Of a stretch of 64,000 bases of DNA, positions 33,500 to 42,643 are shown one piece after another (position 1 is the stretch's first letter; each line of letters opens with the position of its first letter). The notes beneath the pieces are model-generated. The model was given only the letters and a program-made list of their open reading frames with translations. It was not told the origin of the DNA and did no database searches. The position numbers and the translations under genes were made by a program. Source of the DNA: Microbacterium flavescens (GTDB lineage: Bacteria > Actinomycetota > Actinomycetes > Actinomycetales > Microbacteriaceae). The stretch is from NCBI RefSeq assembly GCF_018588945.1, contig NZ_JAFIWA010000001.1, forward strand, positions 682,001-746,000. Direction: 5' to 3'.

Positions 33500-35619
33500 G
33501 CGCGGGCGGCGAGGACGAACGGCAGCACCGGACCCGCGCCCGCGCGGCGCAGGAGTCGGCCCGCCACCGTCAGCGACCATCGACTGTCGACGAGGTCGTC
33601 GACGAGCAGGATGGGCGAGCCCGCGAGAGAGGCGATCGCCGCCCTCAGCGAGGAACCGACCGAGAAGCTGTCGGCCACCCCGGCGAGGCGGTAGGCGCTG
33701 TTGCCGCCGCTGCCTCCCGGGCCCGAGCCGGTGAGCTCGAGCGACCCGAGGAGCGGCAGCCGGCCGACCTCGGCGATGGTGCGCGCGAGCGAGCCCACGA
33801 GGCGCGGGTGCGAGCGGGACGGCATGCCGACGACGGCCGCCGGCCGGGCCTCCCAATCCCACTCGGCGAGCACGCGGACGCACGCGGCGGCCATCGCCGG
33901 AGAGACTTCGCCATCGGGAGCCCCGGGGGCGAAGAGGTCGCGCAGCGGCCCGCCCCAGCCGAGATCGGTGAGCCGTGCGAGCGCCCTGCCGGGCTCGAGT
34001 CGTTCATCGCGGGCGATGTTGCCGCGCAGATCGAGGCCGAGCCTGCTCATGCCGCTCGGCCACTGGGCCCGCGGCTCGACCAGCACGCCGGCGCGGTCCA
34101 TGGCCGCGCCCGCGGTCGCGGTGGTGGCCGCGTCGACATCGGTGGGGTACCAGGGCGAGGTGCAGTTGTCGCAGCGTCCGCACGGGGCGGCGGCGGGGTC
34201 GTCCAGCGCCCGTTGCAGGAACTCCATCCGGCAGGCCGAGGTCGTCTCGTACTCGATCATCGCCTGCTGCTCGCGTGTGCGCGCTTCGGCGATGCGCCGG
34301 TAGCGCTCGGCGTCGTAGGTCCACGGCACGCCGGAGGAGATCCAGCCTCCCTGCACCCGGTGGACGGCGCCGTCGACGTCGAGCACCTTGAGCAGCAGCT
34401 CGAGACGGCTGCGGCGGATGTCGACGCGCGCTTCGAGTGCGACGGTCGAGAGGGGGCCGCCCTCGTGGGCGAGCTCGTCGAGCACGGCGTTCGCCTTCTC
34501 CTCATCCGGCATCGACGACGTCGCGAAGTACTGCCAGATCGCGGCGTCTTCCGGCCCCGGGAGGAGCAGGACGTCGGCGCGCTCGGTCGCGCGCCCGGCG
34601 CGACCCACCTGCTGGTAGTACGCCACCGGCGTCGAAGGCGCGCCGACATGGATCACGAAGGCGAGGTCGGGCTTGTCGAACCCCATGCCGAGCGCACTCG
34701 TGGCGACCAGGGCCTTCAGGCTGTTCTCCTTCAGCAGCCGCTCCGACTCCTCGCGCTCGGCGGGATCCGTCTGCCCGGTGTAGGCGCGCACCTCGTGACC
34801 GGCCTCGCGCAGAAGCCGGGCGGTGTCCTCGGCGGCCGACACCGTGAGGGTGTAGATGATCCCGCTTCCGGGCAGATCGCCGAGGTGGCTGAGCAGCCAG
34901 GCGAGGCGGGCCGCGGCATCCGGCAGTCTCAGCACACCCAGGCGAAGCGACGAGCGCGCGAGCGGACCGCGGATGGTGAGCACGCCCACGCCGCCTGCGC
35001 CGAGCTGCTCCTCGACGTCGTGCACGACGCGCGCATTGGCCGTGGCGGTGGTGGCCAGCACCGGCACTCCTGCGGGCATCCCCGCGATGAGGTCGCGGAG
35101 CCGCCGATAGTCGGGGCGGAAGTCGTGTCCCCAGTCCGAGATGCAGTGCGCCTCGTCGACCACCAGCAGTCCCACCCGCGCCATGAGCGCCGGCAGCTGC
35201 TCATCGCGGAACCGGGGGTTGTTCAGGCGCTCCGGACTGACCAGCAGCACATCGAGCTCGTCGGCGTGGAGCCGCGTCAGCACGTCGCCCCACTCCAGCG
35301 GGTTGGCGGAGTTGATGCTCGCTGCGCGGACCCCGGCGCGCTCGGCTGCCGACACCTGGTCGCGCATGAGGGCCAGGAGTGGGGAGACGAGGATCGTGGG
35401 CCCGGCTCCGCGGCGGCGCAGCAGCAGGGTCGCGACGAAGTAGACGGCCGACTTGCCCCACCCCGTCCGCTGCACGACCAGTGCCCGCGACCGGCCGGTC
35501 ACGAGCGTCTCGATCGCCTCGAACTGGCCGTCGTGGAACGCTGCGTCTTCACGGTCGACCAGACGGCGCAGCGCCGTCAGCGCCTCGGCGTGCAGATCCT
35601 GCCTCGTGTCGTCGCTCAC
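33496..35619 (-). CDS. recQ: RecQ-family DNA helicase with C-terminal phosphoribosyltransferase-like domain
   Basis: The 707-residue protein has RecQ motifs: QRTGWGKSAVYFVA (Walker A, about residues 50-63), VVDEAHCISDWGHDFRPDYRRL (DEAH, about 155), ATTATAN and QQVGRAGR (motif VI, about 360). A zinc-binding segment follows, CRMEFLQRALDD then CGRCDNC. The C-terminal ~180 residues are unlike classical RecQ and end with PILLVDDLVDSRWSLTVAGRLLRRAG, which resembles the PRPP-binding loop of ComF-type phosphoribosyltransferases. TACGGT lies 6 bases before the GTG start, so the mRNA is probably leaderless. Its role is likely in replication or repair. Confidence 0.9.
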   Translation of the reverse strand: MSDDTRQDLHAEALTALRRLVDREDAAFHDGQFEAIETLVTGRSRALVVQRTGWGKSAVYFVATLLLRRRGAGPTILVSPLLALMRDQVSAAERAGVRAASINSANPLEWGDVLTRLHADELDVLLVSPERLNNPRFRDEQLPALMARVGLLVVDEAHCISDWGHDFRPDYRRLRDLIAGMPAGVPVLATTATANARVVHDVEEQLGAGGVGVLTIRGPLARSSLRLGVLRLPDAAARLAWLLSHLGDLPGSGIIYTLTVSAAEDTARLLREAGHEVRAYTGQTDPAEREESERLLKENSLKALVATSALGMGFDKPDLAFVIHVGAPSTPVAYYQQVGRAGRATERADVLLLPGPEDAAIWQYFATSSMPDEEKANAVLDELAHEGGPLSTVALEARVDIRRSRLELLLKVLDVDGAVHRVQGGWISSGVPWTYDAERYRRIAEARTREQQAMIEYETTSACRMEFLQRALDDPAAAPCGRCDNCTSPWYPTDVDAATTATAGAAMDRAGVLVEPRAQWPSGMSRLGLDLRGNIARDERLEPGRALARLTDLGWGGPLRDLFAPGAPDGEVSPAMAAACVRVLAEWDWEARPAAVVGMPSRSHPRLVGSLARTIAEVGRLPLLGSLELTGSGPGGSGGNSAYRLAGVADSFSVGSSLRAAIASLAGSPILLVDDLVDSRWSLTVAGRLLRRAGAGPVLPFVLAARA

Positions 35620-35675
35620 CCCGTGACCGTACCCGGCACGGCCGACGTTGCGCGCATCCGGCATCCGCGGCCCGG

Positions 35676-36875
35676 TCAGCCGTTCTGTCGCGGATCGGCC
35701 CGGGGCCGCGGCTGCTTCGGCTGCTCACGGGGGCGGCGCGACCCGGTCGGGTCGCTGCGGCGACCCTCTCGGCCGGCGAGGGTCCGGTCGGCGAACAGCC
35801 AGGTCGGCCGGGGCTCCACGAGTGGCCGGAACACGCGCCGGACGGGCCTGGTCGCCAGCCCGAGCGCGATGAGCACCGAGGCGACGATGACGATCGGCAG
35901 CCACAGCCACGTCGGCTCGAGGTCGCGCAGCACACCGGACTCGCGGAACGGGTAGAGCACGAAGGAGTGGAGCAGGTAGACGTACATCGTGTACTGCCCG
36001 AAGTGCGTCCACCAGTGGGTCCCGAGCGGAAGCAGCGTGAAGAAGGCGGCGCTGAGCACGAGCGCCACGACCATGAGTGCGAGGCGCACGCCTCCCGCCC
36101 ACCACTCCGTGCCGCCGAGCGCCGCATAGTTGTCGTCGTAGAACAGCCACTCGCGCAGATTCATCGCCCGCCATGCGTCGACGAAGTACCAGGCCGTCCA
36201 TCCCGCGACGGCGAACACGCCGACCGCCGCGATCGTCGCTCCCCATCGGCGCCGAGCGAGGACGCCGAAGCGCTCGACGATGTCGTGCTCTCGCAGCCAC
36301 CAGCCGAGGGTGAAGAAGGGCAGCAGGCCGAGCGTGCGCGAGAGCGAGAAGGTGGAGTCGATGTTGGGCAGATACCCCGCGCCGATCGAGATCGCGACCG
36401 TCCACAGCAGTGGCCAGCGCAGCAGGGCGAGGTAGGGCAGCACCAGGCGGAAGATGCCGAGCGCGAGCAGGAACCACAGGGTCCACGAGGGCTGGGTGAG
36501 GTTCGGGTTGGCCTGCCCTTCGACGAGCCACTTCGTGAGCGTCCACAGCCCTTCGAAGATGACGTAGGGCAGCAGGATGTCGGTGACCACGCGGGCCATC
36601 TGGCGACGGTTCGGCGGATCGGACTTCGAGAAGTACCCCGAGATGATCGCGAACGCCGGCATGTGGAAGGCGTAAACGAGCAGGTACAGTCCGAGCGCGA
36701 TGTCGGAGTCGTAGGTCAGCCGCTGCACGGCGTGGCCCAGCACGACGAGGACGATGCAGGCGAAGCGGGCGTTGTCCCAGAACGGGACCCGGCGCTTCCC
36801 GCGCACGGCGGTGCCGCTCCCGGTCAGCGGGGGAGCAGTCGACGTCGCGTCGGGGTCTTTCGCTGGATCGGTCAT
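35676..36875 (-). CDS. Membrane acyltransferase, acyltransferase-3 type
   Basis: The 399-residue protein has about ten membrane helices. The first, FWDNARFACIVLVVLGHAVQ, carries the His typical of acyltransferase-3 proteins, and FHMPAFAIISGYF follows as in OatA/NodX relatives. The C-terminal 45 residues are Arg/Pro-rich and cytoplasmic. Such enzymes move acyl groups onto extracellular polysaccharide or lipid; the acceptor is unknown. The start at 36875 avoids a long basic upstream reading, and TAGGGT lies 11 bases before it. Confidence 0.82.
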   Translation of the reverse strand: MTDPAKDPDATSTAPPLTGSGTAVRGKRRVPFWDNARFACIVLVVLGHAVQRLTYDSDIALGLYLLVYAFHMPAFAIISGYFSKSDPPNRRQMARVVTDILLPYVIFEGLWTLTKWLVEGQANPNLTQPSWTLWFLLALGIFRLVLPYLALLRWPLLWTVAISIGAGYLPNIDSTFSLSRTLGLLPFFTLGWWLREHDIVERFGVLARRRWGATIAAVGVFAVAGWTAWYFVDAWRAMNLREWLFYDDNYAALGGTEWWAGGVRLALMVVALVLSAAFFTLLPLGTHWWTHFGQYTMYVYLLHSFVLYPFRESGVLRDLEPTWLWLPIVIVASVLIALGLATRPVRRVFRPLVEPRPTWLFADRTLAGREGRRSDPTGSRRPREQPKQPRPRADPRQNG

Positions 36876-36907
36876 GGCGCGTTGCCACCCTATCCTCGCC
36901 GGAGCGG

Positions 36908-36913
36908 TAGTCT
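36908..36913 (+). promoter_or_regulatory. -10 hexamer TAGTCT
   Basis: TAGTCT ends 8 bases before the ATG at 36922. Confidence 0.5.
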
Positions 36914-36921
36914 GCCGCGCG

Positions 36922-37803
36922 ATGACAACCATCGACGAGGCGCGTGCCAGGGATCGCGCCGTCCCCGACATCGACTGGCGGGTGTTCCCCGCCGGGACCG
37001 AGCGCGACACGTTCGCCGCGCCGAGCGGCGGTCTGGCACGCGTGCGCCTCGGCGACCCCGCCGGCCCTCGCGTGCTGCTGGTCTCGGGCGTCGCCGGATC
37101 GAAGGAGGACTTCGTCCGGCTGTTCCCGCTCTTCGCCGGCGCGGGCTTCCGCGTCGAGTCGTACGACCTCGCGGGGCACTACGGATCGGCCGGCGCCGGC
37201 CCCCAGCACCTCGATCCGCCGCGCGACCGCTACGACTACCGCCTGTTCCTCGACGATTTCATCGCCGTGCTCGAAGACGGCAGCGGTCCGGTCCATGTGC
37301 TCGGCTACAGCTTCGCGGGCCTCCTCGCCGAACTCGCGCTCGTCGAGCGTCCCGACCTGTTCGCCAGTCTCACGCTCATGGCCGCCCCGCCCGCGACGGG
37401 GCAGGTCTTCCGCGGCGTCAAGCACATCGGGCCGATCTCCGACATGCCGCCGCAACGCGCGGCGGGCCTCATCCTGTGGGGCATCCGCTACAACCTCAAT
37501 CGCACGCCGCCGCTGCGCATCTCCTTCGTGCGGGAGCGGATGTCGGTGACCGGCCGCGCCGTGATCGACGACGTCGTGGGCCTCATGATGGCGATGCCCG
37601 ACATCGCCGACGAGGTGGCCGGCATCGGCATCCCGAAGCTCATCGCGGTCGGAGAGCAGGACCTGTGGCCGACGGAGCAGCACGCTGCGTACGCGGAGCG
37701 CATCGGCGCCAGACTGGCGGTCTATCCGACCGGTCACGCGCCGTGCGAGACCGCGCCGCACCAGCTCGTGCGCGACATGCTCGCCCTCTTCGAAGAAGCC
37801 TGA
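36922..37803 (+). CDS. Alpha/beta hydrolase
   Basis: The 293-residue protein has the alpha/beta-hydrolase layout: VLLVSGVAGSKEDF (oxyanion region, about residue 50), VLGYSFAGLLAEL (nucleophile Ser in GYSFAG, about 133), LIAVGEQDLW (acid Asp) and TGHAPCETAP (catalytic His near the end). No signal peptide is present. The family covers esterases, lactonases and related enzymes; the substrate is unknown. It is divergent from the acyltransferase gene. Confidence 0.87.
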   Translation: MTTIDEARARDRAVPDIDWRVFPAGTERDTFAAPSGGLARVRLGDPAGPRVLLVSGVAGSKEDFVRLFPLFAGAGFRVESYDLAGHYGSAGAGPQHLDPPRDRYDYRLFLDDFIAVLEDGSGPVHVLGYSFAGLLAELALVERPDLFASLTLMAAPPATGQVFRGVKHIGPISDMPPQRAAGLILWGIRYNLNRTPPLRISFVRERMSVTGRAVIDDVVGLMMAMPDIADEVAGIGIPKLIAVGEQDLWPTEQHAAYAERIGARLAVYPTGHAPCETAPHQLVRDMLALFEEA

Positions 37804-37909
37804 ACCGCAGACGACCGCTGCCGGCGCCTCGGCGGGATTCGTCCTCGTCGATCGGGGTGTAGCGTCGGGAGCCCGGGGACTCTCCTGCCCTCCGCACGGA
37901 ATGAGGCCC

Positions 37910-39064
37910 ATGATGACCCCTGCTGGACTCACGCTCGGCGTGATCGGCACTTCGCGCAAGCCCGATGAGCGGCGCGTCCCGATACATCCCGCACACTTCG
38001 AGCGGCTCCCCAGCGAGCTGCGCGACCGCGTCATCGTCGAAGCGGGGTACGGCGAGCGATTCGGCGTGTCCGACGAGGCGCTGCGCCCGTTCGTAGGCCG
38101 GTTCGCGTCCCGCGAGGAGGTCGTGGAGACCTCCGACGTGGTCCTCTTGCCCAAGCCGCAGCTCGACGACCTGCGGGGTCTCCGCGACGGCCAGGTGCTG
38201 TGGGGGTGGCCGCATCTCGTCCAGGACCAGGCGATGGCCCAGCTCGCCATCGACAAGCGGCTGACGGTCATCGCGTTCGAGGCGATGAACCACTGGGGCA
38301 GCGACGGCGCGTTCGGTCTGCACGTCTTCCACCTCAACAACGAGATCGCCGGCTACTGCTCGGTGCTGCACGCCCTCCAGCTGTGCGGTTCGACCGGCGA
38401 CTACGGCCGGCGGCTCACGGCGGTCGTCATCGGCTTCGGAGCGACCGCGCGCGGCGCCGTCACCGCGCTGCGGGCGCACGGCGTCCACGAGGTGCGCGTG
38501 CTGACCAACCGGCGGACGGCGTCGGTGGCGGCGCCGATCCACGCCGCGCACATCATCCAGTTCGACCACGACGACGAGCCCTACCTCAGCGAGGTCATCA
38601 CCGACGACGGCCGCGTGCCCCTGGCGCCGTTCCTCGCCGAGAGCGACATCGTGGTGAACTGCACCCTGCAGGATCCCAACCGTCCGCTTCTCTACCTCCG
38701 CGAGAGCGACCTCGGCGCCTTCCGGCCCGGCAGCCTGATCGTCGACGTCTCGTGCGACGAGGGTATGGGCTTCGAATGGGCACGGCCCACCTCGTTCCGC
38801 GACCCGATGTTCACGGTCGGCGACACCATCAACTACTACGGCGTGGATCACAGCCCGTCGTACCTGTGGAACTCGGCAAGCTGGGAGATCAGCGAAGCGC
38901 TGCTCGGGTTCATCCCCGTCGTGATGGCGGGGCCTGACGCGTGGGCGCAGGACGAGACGATCCACCGGGCGACGGAGATCGCGGACGGCGTCGTCAGAAA
39001 TCCTGCGATCCTGGAGTTCCAGCGGCGGGAATCGACCTTCCCCCATCGGATCGGAATATCCTGA
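37910..39064 (+). CDS. Alanine dehydrogenase/PNT-fold protein, N5-(carboxyethyl)ornithine synthase-like
   Basis: The 384-residue protein has GVIGTSRKPDERRVPIHPAHF at the N-terminus, like the substrate-binding segment of alanine dehydrogenase and carboxyethylornithine synthase, then VVIGFGATARGAV (NAD(P) loop, about residues 170-182) and SDIVVNCTLQDPNRP. The relatives join pyruvate to an amino acid amine reductively or deaminate alanine. I prefer the carboxyethylornithine-synthase label because of the TSRKPDERR start, with moderate certainty. Three ATG codons (37901, 37910, 37913) compete; GAGG fits 37910 or 37913. Confidence 0.75.
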   Translation: MMTPAGLTLGVIGTSRKPDERRVPIHPAHFERLPSELRDRVIVEAGYGERFGVSDEALRPFVGRFASREEVVETSDVVLLPKPQLDDLRGLRDGQVLWGWPHLVQDQAMAQLAIDKRLTVIAFEAMNHWGSDGAFGLHVFHLNNEIAGYCSVLHALQLCGSTGDYGRRLTAVVIGFGATARGAVTALRAHGVHEVRVLTNRRTASVAAPIHAAHIIQFDHDDEPYLSEVITDDGRVPLAPFLAESDIVVNCTLQDPNRPLLYLRESDLGAFRPGSLIVDVSCDEGMGFEWARPTSFRDPMFTVGDTINYYGVDHSPSYLWNSASWEISEALLGFIPVVMAGPDAWAQDETIHRATEIADGVVRNPAILEFQRRESTFPHRIGIS

Positions 39065-39076
39065 CGCCAGCCGCGT

Positions 39077-39099
39077 TGCATGAGATACATTCACATGCA
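39077..39099. promoter_or_regulatory. Candidate operator/promoter of the flavin monooxygenase operon
   Basis: TGCATGAGA and TCACATGCA form an inverted repeat (8 of 9 pairs) around 5 bases. It overlaps a possible -35 (TTGCAT, 39076-39081) and is followed by ATAGAA, a plausible -10. The size and symmetry suit a MarR- or TetR-type repressor. Confidence 0.5.
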
Positions 39100-39120
39100 T
39101 AGAAAAGCGCGAGGAGCGAC

Positions 39121-40341
39121 GTGAACGACATCACACCCCAGATGCAGTTCGGCATCTTCACGGTGAGCGACATCACCCAGGACCCGACGAACGGCAGCAC
39201 GCCCAGCGAGGCGGAGAAGATCCGCAACACCATCACGGTGGCCAAGCACGCCGAAGAGGTGGGCCTGGACGTCTTCGCGCTGGGGGAGCACCACAACCCG
39301 CCGTTCTGGTCCTCGTCGCCGACGACGACCCTCGCGTACATCGCCGCGCAGACCGAGAGACTCATCCTGTCGACGGCGACGACGCTCATCACGACCAACG
39401 ACCCGGTGAAGATCGCCGAGGACTACGCGATGCTGCAGCACGTTTCGGACGGACGCGTGGATCTCATGCTCGGCCGGGGCAACACCGGCCCGGTGTACCC
39501 GTGGTTCGGCAAGGACATCCGCCAGGGTCTGCCGCTCGCGATCGAGAACTACAACCTGCTCCACCGGCTGTGGCGCGAGGACGTCGTGGACTGGGAGGGC
39601 CAGTTCCGCACCCCGCTGCAGGGCTTCACCTCCACGCCGCGCCCCCTGGACGGCGTTGCGCCGTTCGTGTGGCATGGCTCGATCCGCACGCCCGAGATCG
39701 CCGAGCAGGCCGCCTACTACGGTGACGGCTTCTTCGCGAACAACATCTTCTGGCCGAAGGAGCACTACCAGCGCCTCATCGCCCTGTACCGCCAGCGCTA
39801 CGCCCACTACGGTCACGGCACTCCCGAGCAGGCGATCGTCGGCCTCGGCGGCCAGGTCTTCATGGCCGCGAAGTCGCAGGACGCCGTGTCACAGTTCCGG
39901 CCGTACTTCGACAATGCCCCGGTCTACGGCCACGGTCCGTCCCTCGAGGACTTCAGCGAGATGACGCCGCTCACCGTCGGGTCGCCCCAGCAGGTCATCG
40001 ACCGTTACGCCGCCATGCGCGACTATTACGGCGACTACCAGCGCCAGCTGTTCCTGCTCGACCACGCCGGACTGCCCCTGAAGACGGTGCTCGAGCAGCT
40101 CGACATCCTCGGCGGCGAGGTGGTTCCCGTGCTGCGCAAGGAGCTCGCGGAGAACCGTCCGGCGGACGTGCCGGATGCCCCGACCCACGCCGGCCTCGTG
40201 AAGGCGGCGTACGGCGACGAGGCGCCGCGGCAGGCGGTTCCCGGTGCAAACCGGGGCGACAACCTCGTGGGCGAGAGCCCGTACCAGGACACGCCGGCGC
40301 CTGCGGGCGCCGCATTCGGCCTCGGCCGGAAGGAGGCGTGA
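39121..40341 (+). CDS. LLM class flavin-dependent monooxygenase, CE1758 type
   Basis: The 406-residue protein is a bacterial-luciferase-like TIM barrel: LDVFALGEHHNPPFW (about residues 50-65), DGRVDLMLGRGNTG (about 116-129) and LTVGSPQQVIDRYAAMRDYYGDY (about 282-304). It should use reduced FMN and oxygen; the substrate is unknown. GTG start after GAGGAG. The stop is 1 bp from the next gene, a FMN reductase, which would supply the reduced flavin. Confidence 0.9.
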   Translation: MNDITPQMQFGIFTVSDITQDPTNGSTPSEAEKIRNTITVAKHAEEVGLDVFALGEHHNPPFWSSSPTTTLAYIAAQTERLILSTATTLITTNDPVKIAEDYAMLQHVSDGRVDLMLGRGNTGPVYPWFGKDIRQGLPLAIENYNLLHRLWREDVVDWEGQFRTPLQGFTSTPRPLDGVAPFVWHGSIRTPEIAEQAAYYGDGFFANNIFWPKEHYQRLIALYRQRYAHYGHGTPEQAIVGLGGQVFMAAKSQDAVSQFRPYFDNAPVYGHGPSLEDFSEMTPLTVGSPQQVIDRYAAMRDYYGDYQRQLFLLDHAGLPLKTVLEQLDILGGEVVPVLRKELAENRPADVPDAPTHAGLVKAAYGDEAPRQAVPGANRGDNLVGESPYQDTPAPAGAAFGLGRKEA

Positions 40342-40342
40342 C

Positions 40343-41017
40343 ATGACCGCTGGTTCCGGAGCAGGCGCGTCGCGCGCGGCGCGCCGTATCGCCGTCGTGT
40401 CGGCGGGGCTGTCCAACCCTTCGTCGACGCGGCTGCTGGCCGACCGCCTGGCCGCTGCGACCGTGAAGGAGCTCGCCGCTCGCGACATCACGGCCGAGGT
40501 GGACGTGTTCGAACTGCGCGACTACGCGCACGACATCACCAACAACCTGCTGACCGGCTTCGCGCCGCCCGCCCTGGAGTCGATGGTGAACGCCGTCGTC
40601 TCCTCGGACGCGGTGATCGCCGTGACGCCGATCTTCTCGACGAGCTACTCGGGGCTGTTCAAGTCGTTCATCGACGTGCTCGACCCCGATGCGCTCACGG
40701 GCAAGCCGGTGCTCATCGGTGCGAATGCCGGCACGGCGCGGCACTCGCTCGCGATCGACTACGCCATCCGTCCGCTCTTCACGTACCTCCACGCCGAGCC
40801 CGTGTCCACGGGCGTCTTCGCCGCGTCGAGCGACTGGGGAGCCGCCGGCGACCAGGTCGCGCCGCTCGGCGAGCGCGTCGACCGCGGGGCGCGGGAACTC
40901 GCCGACGCCATCGCCCGCCGCGAGCCGGCCAAGAATGAGGATCCGTTCGATCCGGCGAACTACCTCGGCGAGGGCCGCTCGTTCGGCCACCTCCTCGGCG
41001 GCCTTGCCGGCGAGTAG
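40343..41017 (+). CDS. NAD(P)H-dependent FMN reductase, CE1759 type
   Basis: The 224-residue protein is a flavodoxin-like FMN reductase: IAVVSAGLSNPSSTRLLADRL (phosphate-binding loop, about residues 16-36), AVIAVTPIFSTSYSGLFKSFIDVL (about 93-116) and GKPVLIGANAGTARHS. It is expected to reduce FMN for the monooxygenase encoded directly upstream. AAGGAGG is 8 bases before the ATG and overlaps the end of the upstream coding region. The stop lies 3 bp from the convergent nuclease gene. Confidence 0.9.
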   Translation: MTAGSGAGASRAARRIAVVSAGLSNPSSTRLLADRLAAATVKELAARDITAEVDVFELRDYAHDITNNLLTGFAPPALESMVNAVVSSDAVIAVTPIFSTSYSGLFKSFIDVLDPDALTGKPVLIGANAGTARHSLAIDYAIRPLFTYLHAEPVSTGVFAASSDWGAAGDQVAPLGERVDRGARELADAIARREPAKNEDPFDPANYLGEGRSFGHLLGGLAGE

Positions 41018-41020
41018 GCG

Positions 41021-41851
41021 TCAGTCGAGCACGATGTCGTCAGCGGCACGGAGCGGGCGCCACGCGCCCTCTCCGTGCAGCGCGACCGGCTGAAGGACGT
41101 CCGCCTCGACGAGGGGACCGAACTCGACGCCGGCCAGGTGCTCGATGTCGCGGATCGGCACCTGGAAGGTGCGGAAGCCGCCCAATCGCGACACGGCGAG
41201 GGCGCCCTGCGAGGTGTCGATCAGCTCGGACTGGTCGAGTACGAAGCCCGCAGCCTCGAGGCGCGGCTCGTCGAGATCGGTGTCCCCGCGCGACGCCCAG
41301 GCCGCGACCTTGAAGAACCGGCGAGGGATCTGCACGCCCCGGTACTCGGGGTCGTCGCCCGCCAGCACCGGCGCTGTGAACACGCTCAGGCGCCGAGCCG
41401 CGGCATCCGCATACGCGAGCACATGGTCTTCGAGCCCCAGCCACAGCTCCTTCGACTGGTTGAAGGCGTCCGCCTGCGGAGCTGCGTTGGTGTAGGCGAA
41501 CGTCGCCTCGGTGGCCGCACGCGCCTCGGCGGCCGTGCCCCAGCCCGGATCGCGCCGCCGGACGAGATGGCCGCGGTCGAGGTCGTTGTCCGCGTAGACC
41601 GCCGGGCCGGTCTGCTCGGAAGGCGGGATGCGCGCATCCAGGTGCCATTCGCCGGTGCGGGGCACGTCGCGCAGGGTCGCTCCGTCGATGTTGACGGCGG
41701 TCACCGCGGCGAGACGGCGCCCCGGGGCGAGCAGCACCGTGAACCTCGGGTAGGCCAGCTCGCGCAGCGCCTCGTCGCCGAGCGGTACGGGAAGCGGGAG
41801 CGGGATGCCGAGGAAGCCGTCGTCGTATCCGGCCGGGGTCGCGTCTGCCAC
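41021..41851 (-). CDS. DNA/RNA non-specific endonuclease (NUC1 type)
   Basis: The 276-residue protein belongs to the beta-beta-alpha-metal nucleases. The catalytic motif DRGHLVRR is at residues 92-99 (His95 as general base), and the metal-binding Asn is expected in FAYTNAAPQADAFNQ at about 115-130. There is no signal peptide or lipobox, unusual for a nuclease of this family, which is normally secreted, and no inhibitor gene is obvious. The GTG start lies 6 bases after CAGGAT. Confidence 0.85.
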   Translation of the reverse strand: MADATPAGYDDGFLGIPLPLPVPLGDEALRELAYPRFTVLLAPGRRLAAVTAVNIDGATLRDVPRTGEWHLDARIPPSEQTGPAVYADNDLDRGHLVRRRDPGWGTAAEARAATEATFAYTNAAPQADAFNQSKELWLGLEDHVLAYADAAARRLSVFTAPVLAGDDPEYRGVQIPRRFFKVAAWASRGDTDLDEPRLEAAGFVLDQSELIDTSQGALAVSRLGGFRTFQVPIRDIEHLAGVEFGPLVEADVLQPVALHGEGAWRPLRAADDIVLD

Positions 41852-41920
41852 GGCTCCATCCTGGCGTGCCCCGCCGACGCGAGTGCCGCGCGCCCCTCGA
41901 GCCTGCTCCCTTCCGGCAAC

Positions 41921-42643
41921 CTAACGCCGGCGGGCCGGCACCGGTGCGGTGCCACTGTCGTCGATCGTGCGGCGGGAGAGCACCGCGGCGGTGAAGAAGC
42001 AGACGGCGCCGATCGCCGTGCCGAGGTTCGTCCACTGCTCGCTGACCAGGTCGCCGGTGGAAGGCACGACGTAGGCCGCCACCGCCGAGACGCCGAATGC
42101 GATCGAGCCGATCATGTTCAGCCCGGTGCCGTGCCAGGTGCGGGCATCCCTATCCCACAGGAGTCCGCGATCTCGCGTCGCCGCCACGGCGAGCGCGCTC
42201 GAGACCAGGAAGGCCAGGGATCCCCACGCGTCGGGTCGCCATCCGACCCCGACGGCGTCGGGGCGGGCAATCGCCGCGAGGAGGGCGCCGACGGTCGACA
42301 CGTTGAACAGCAGCGTTCCGGCGAACTGGATCGCCGCCGACCACCAGTCGGCGCGGTCGGCGCGACCGGTGTCGCCCCGCGGCGGGCGGCGCCCGCTCAG
42401 GATCAGCTGGATCAGCGCGGCCAGCGTGAAGAAGATCGAGCCCACGAAGAACGTGACATTCGTCCATACCGCACCCGCCCAGTCGGCGTAGGACGGCAGC
42501 GAACCAGCGAGGAAGCACAGGGATCCGACGGCGAAGCCCCAGGCCTCGCGCCGCAGGCGCGTCACGCGGTCGGGGCGTTGCGCACGAACCCGGTCGGCCT
42601 TGTCGCGAAGGCCGTCCTGCGGCGCAGCGGCGTCGTCGCTCAC
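41921..42643 (-). CDS. Six-helix membrane protein, YrhK-like
   Basis: The 240-residue protein has two similar halves of about three helices each. Repeated features are REAWGFAVGSLCFLAGSLP and PDAWGSLAFLVSSALAV, and WTNVTFFVGSIFFTLAALIQL and WTNLGTAIGAVCFFTAAVL, suggesting an internal duplication. It resembles YrhK-type proteins by eye only. The function is unknown. The start overlaps the stop of the small gene upstream by 4 bp. Confidence 0.75.
   Translation of the reverse strand: MSDDAAAPQDGLRDKADRVRAQRPDRVTRLRREAWGFAVGSLCFLAGSLPSYADWAGAVWTNVTFFVGSIFFTLAALIQLILSGRRPPRGDTGRADRADWWSAAIQFAGTLLFNVSTVGALLAAIARPDAVGVGWRPDAWGSLAFLVSSALAVAATRDRGLLWDRDARTWHGTGLNMIGSIAFGVSAVAAYVVPSTGDLVSEQWTNLGTAIGAVCFFTAAVLSRRTIDDSGTAPVPARRR

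Noticed and set aside
33004-35955. A 983-codon open frame on the plus strand over recQ
   Set aside because: The minus-strand RecQ motifs are complete; the opposite frame has no motif and a skewed composition.
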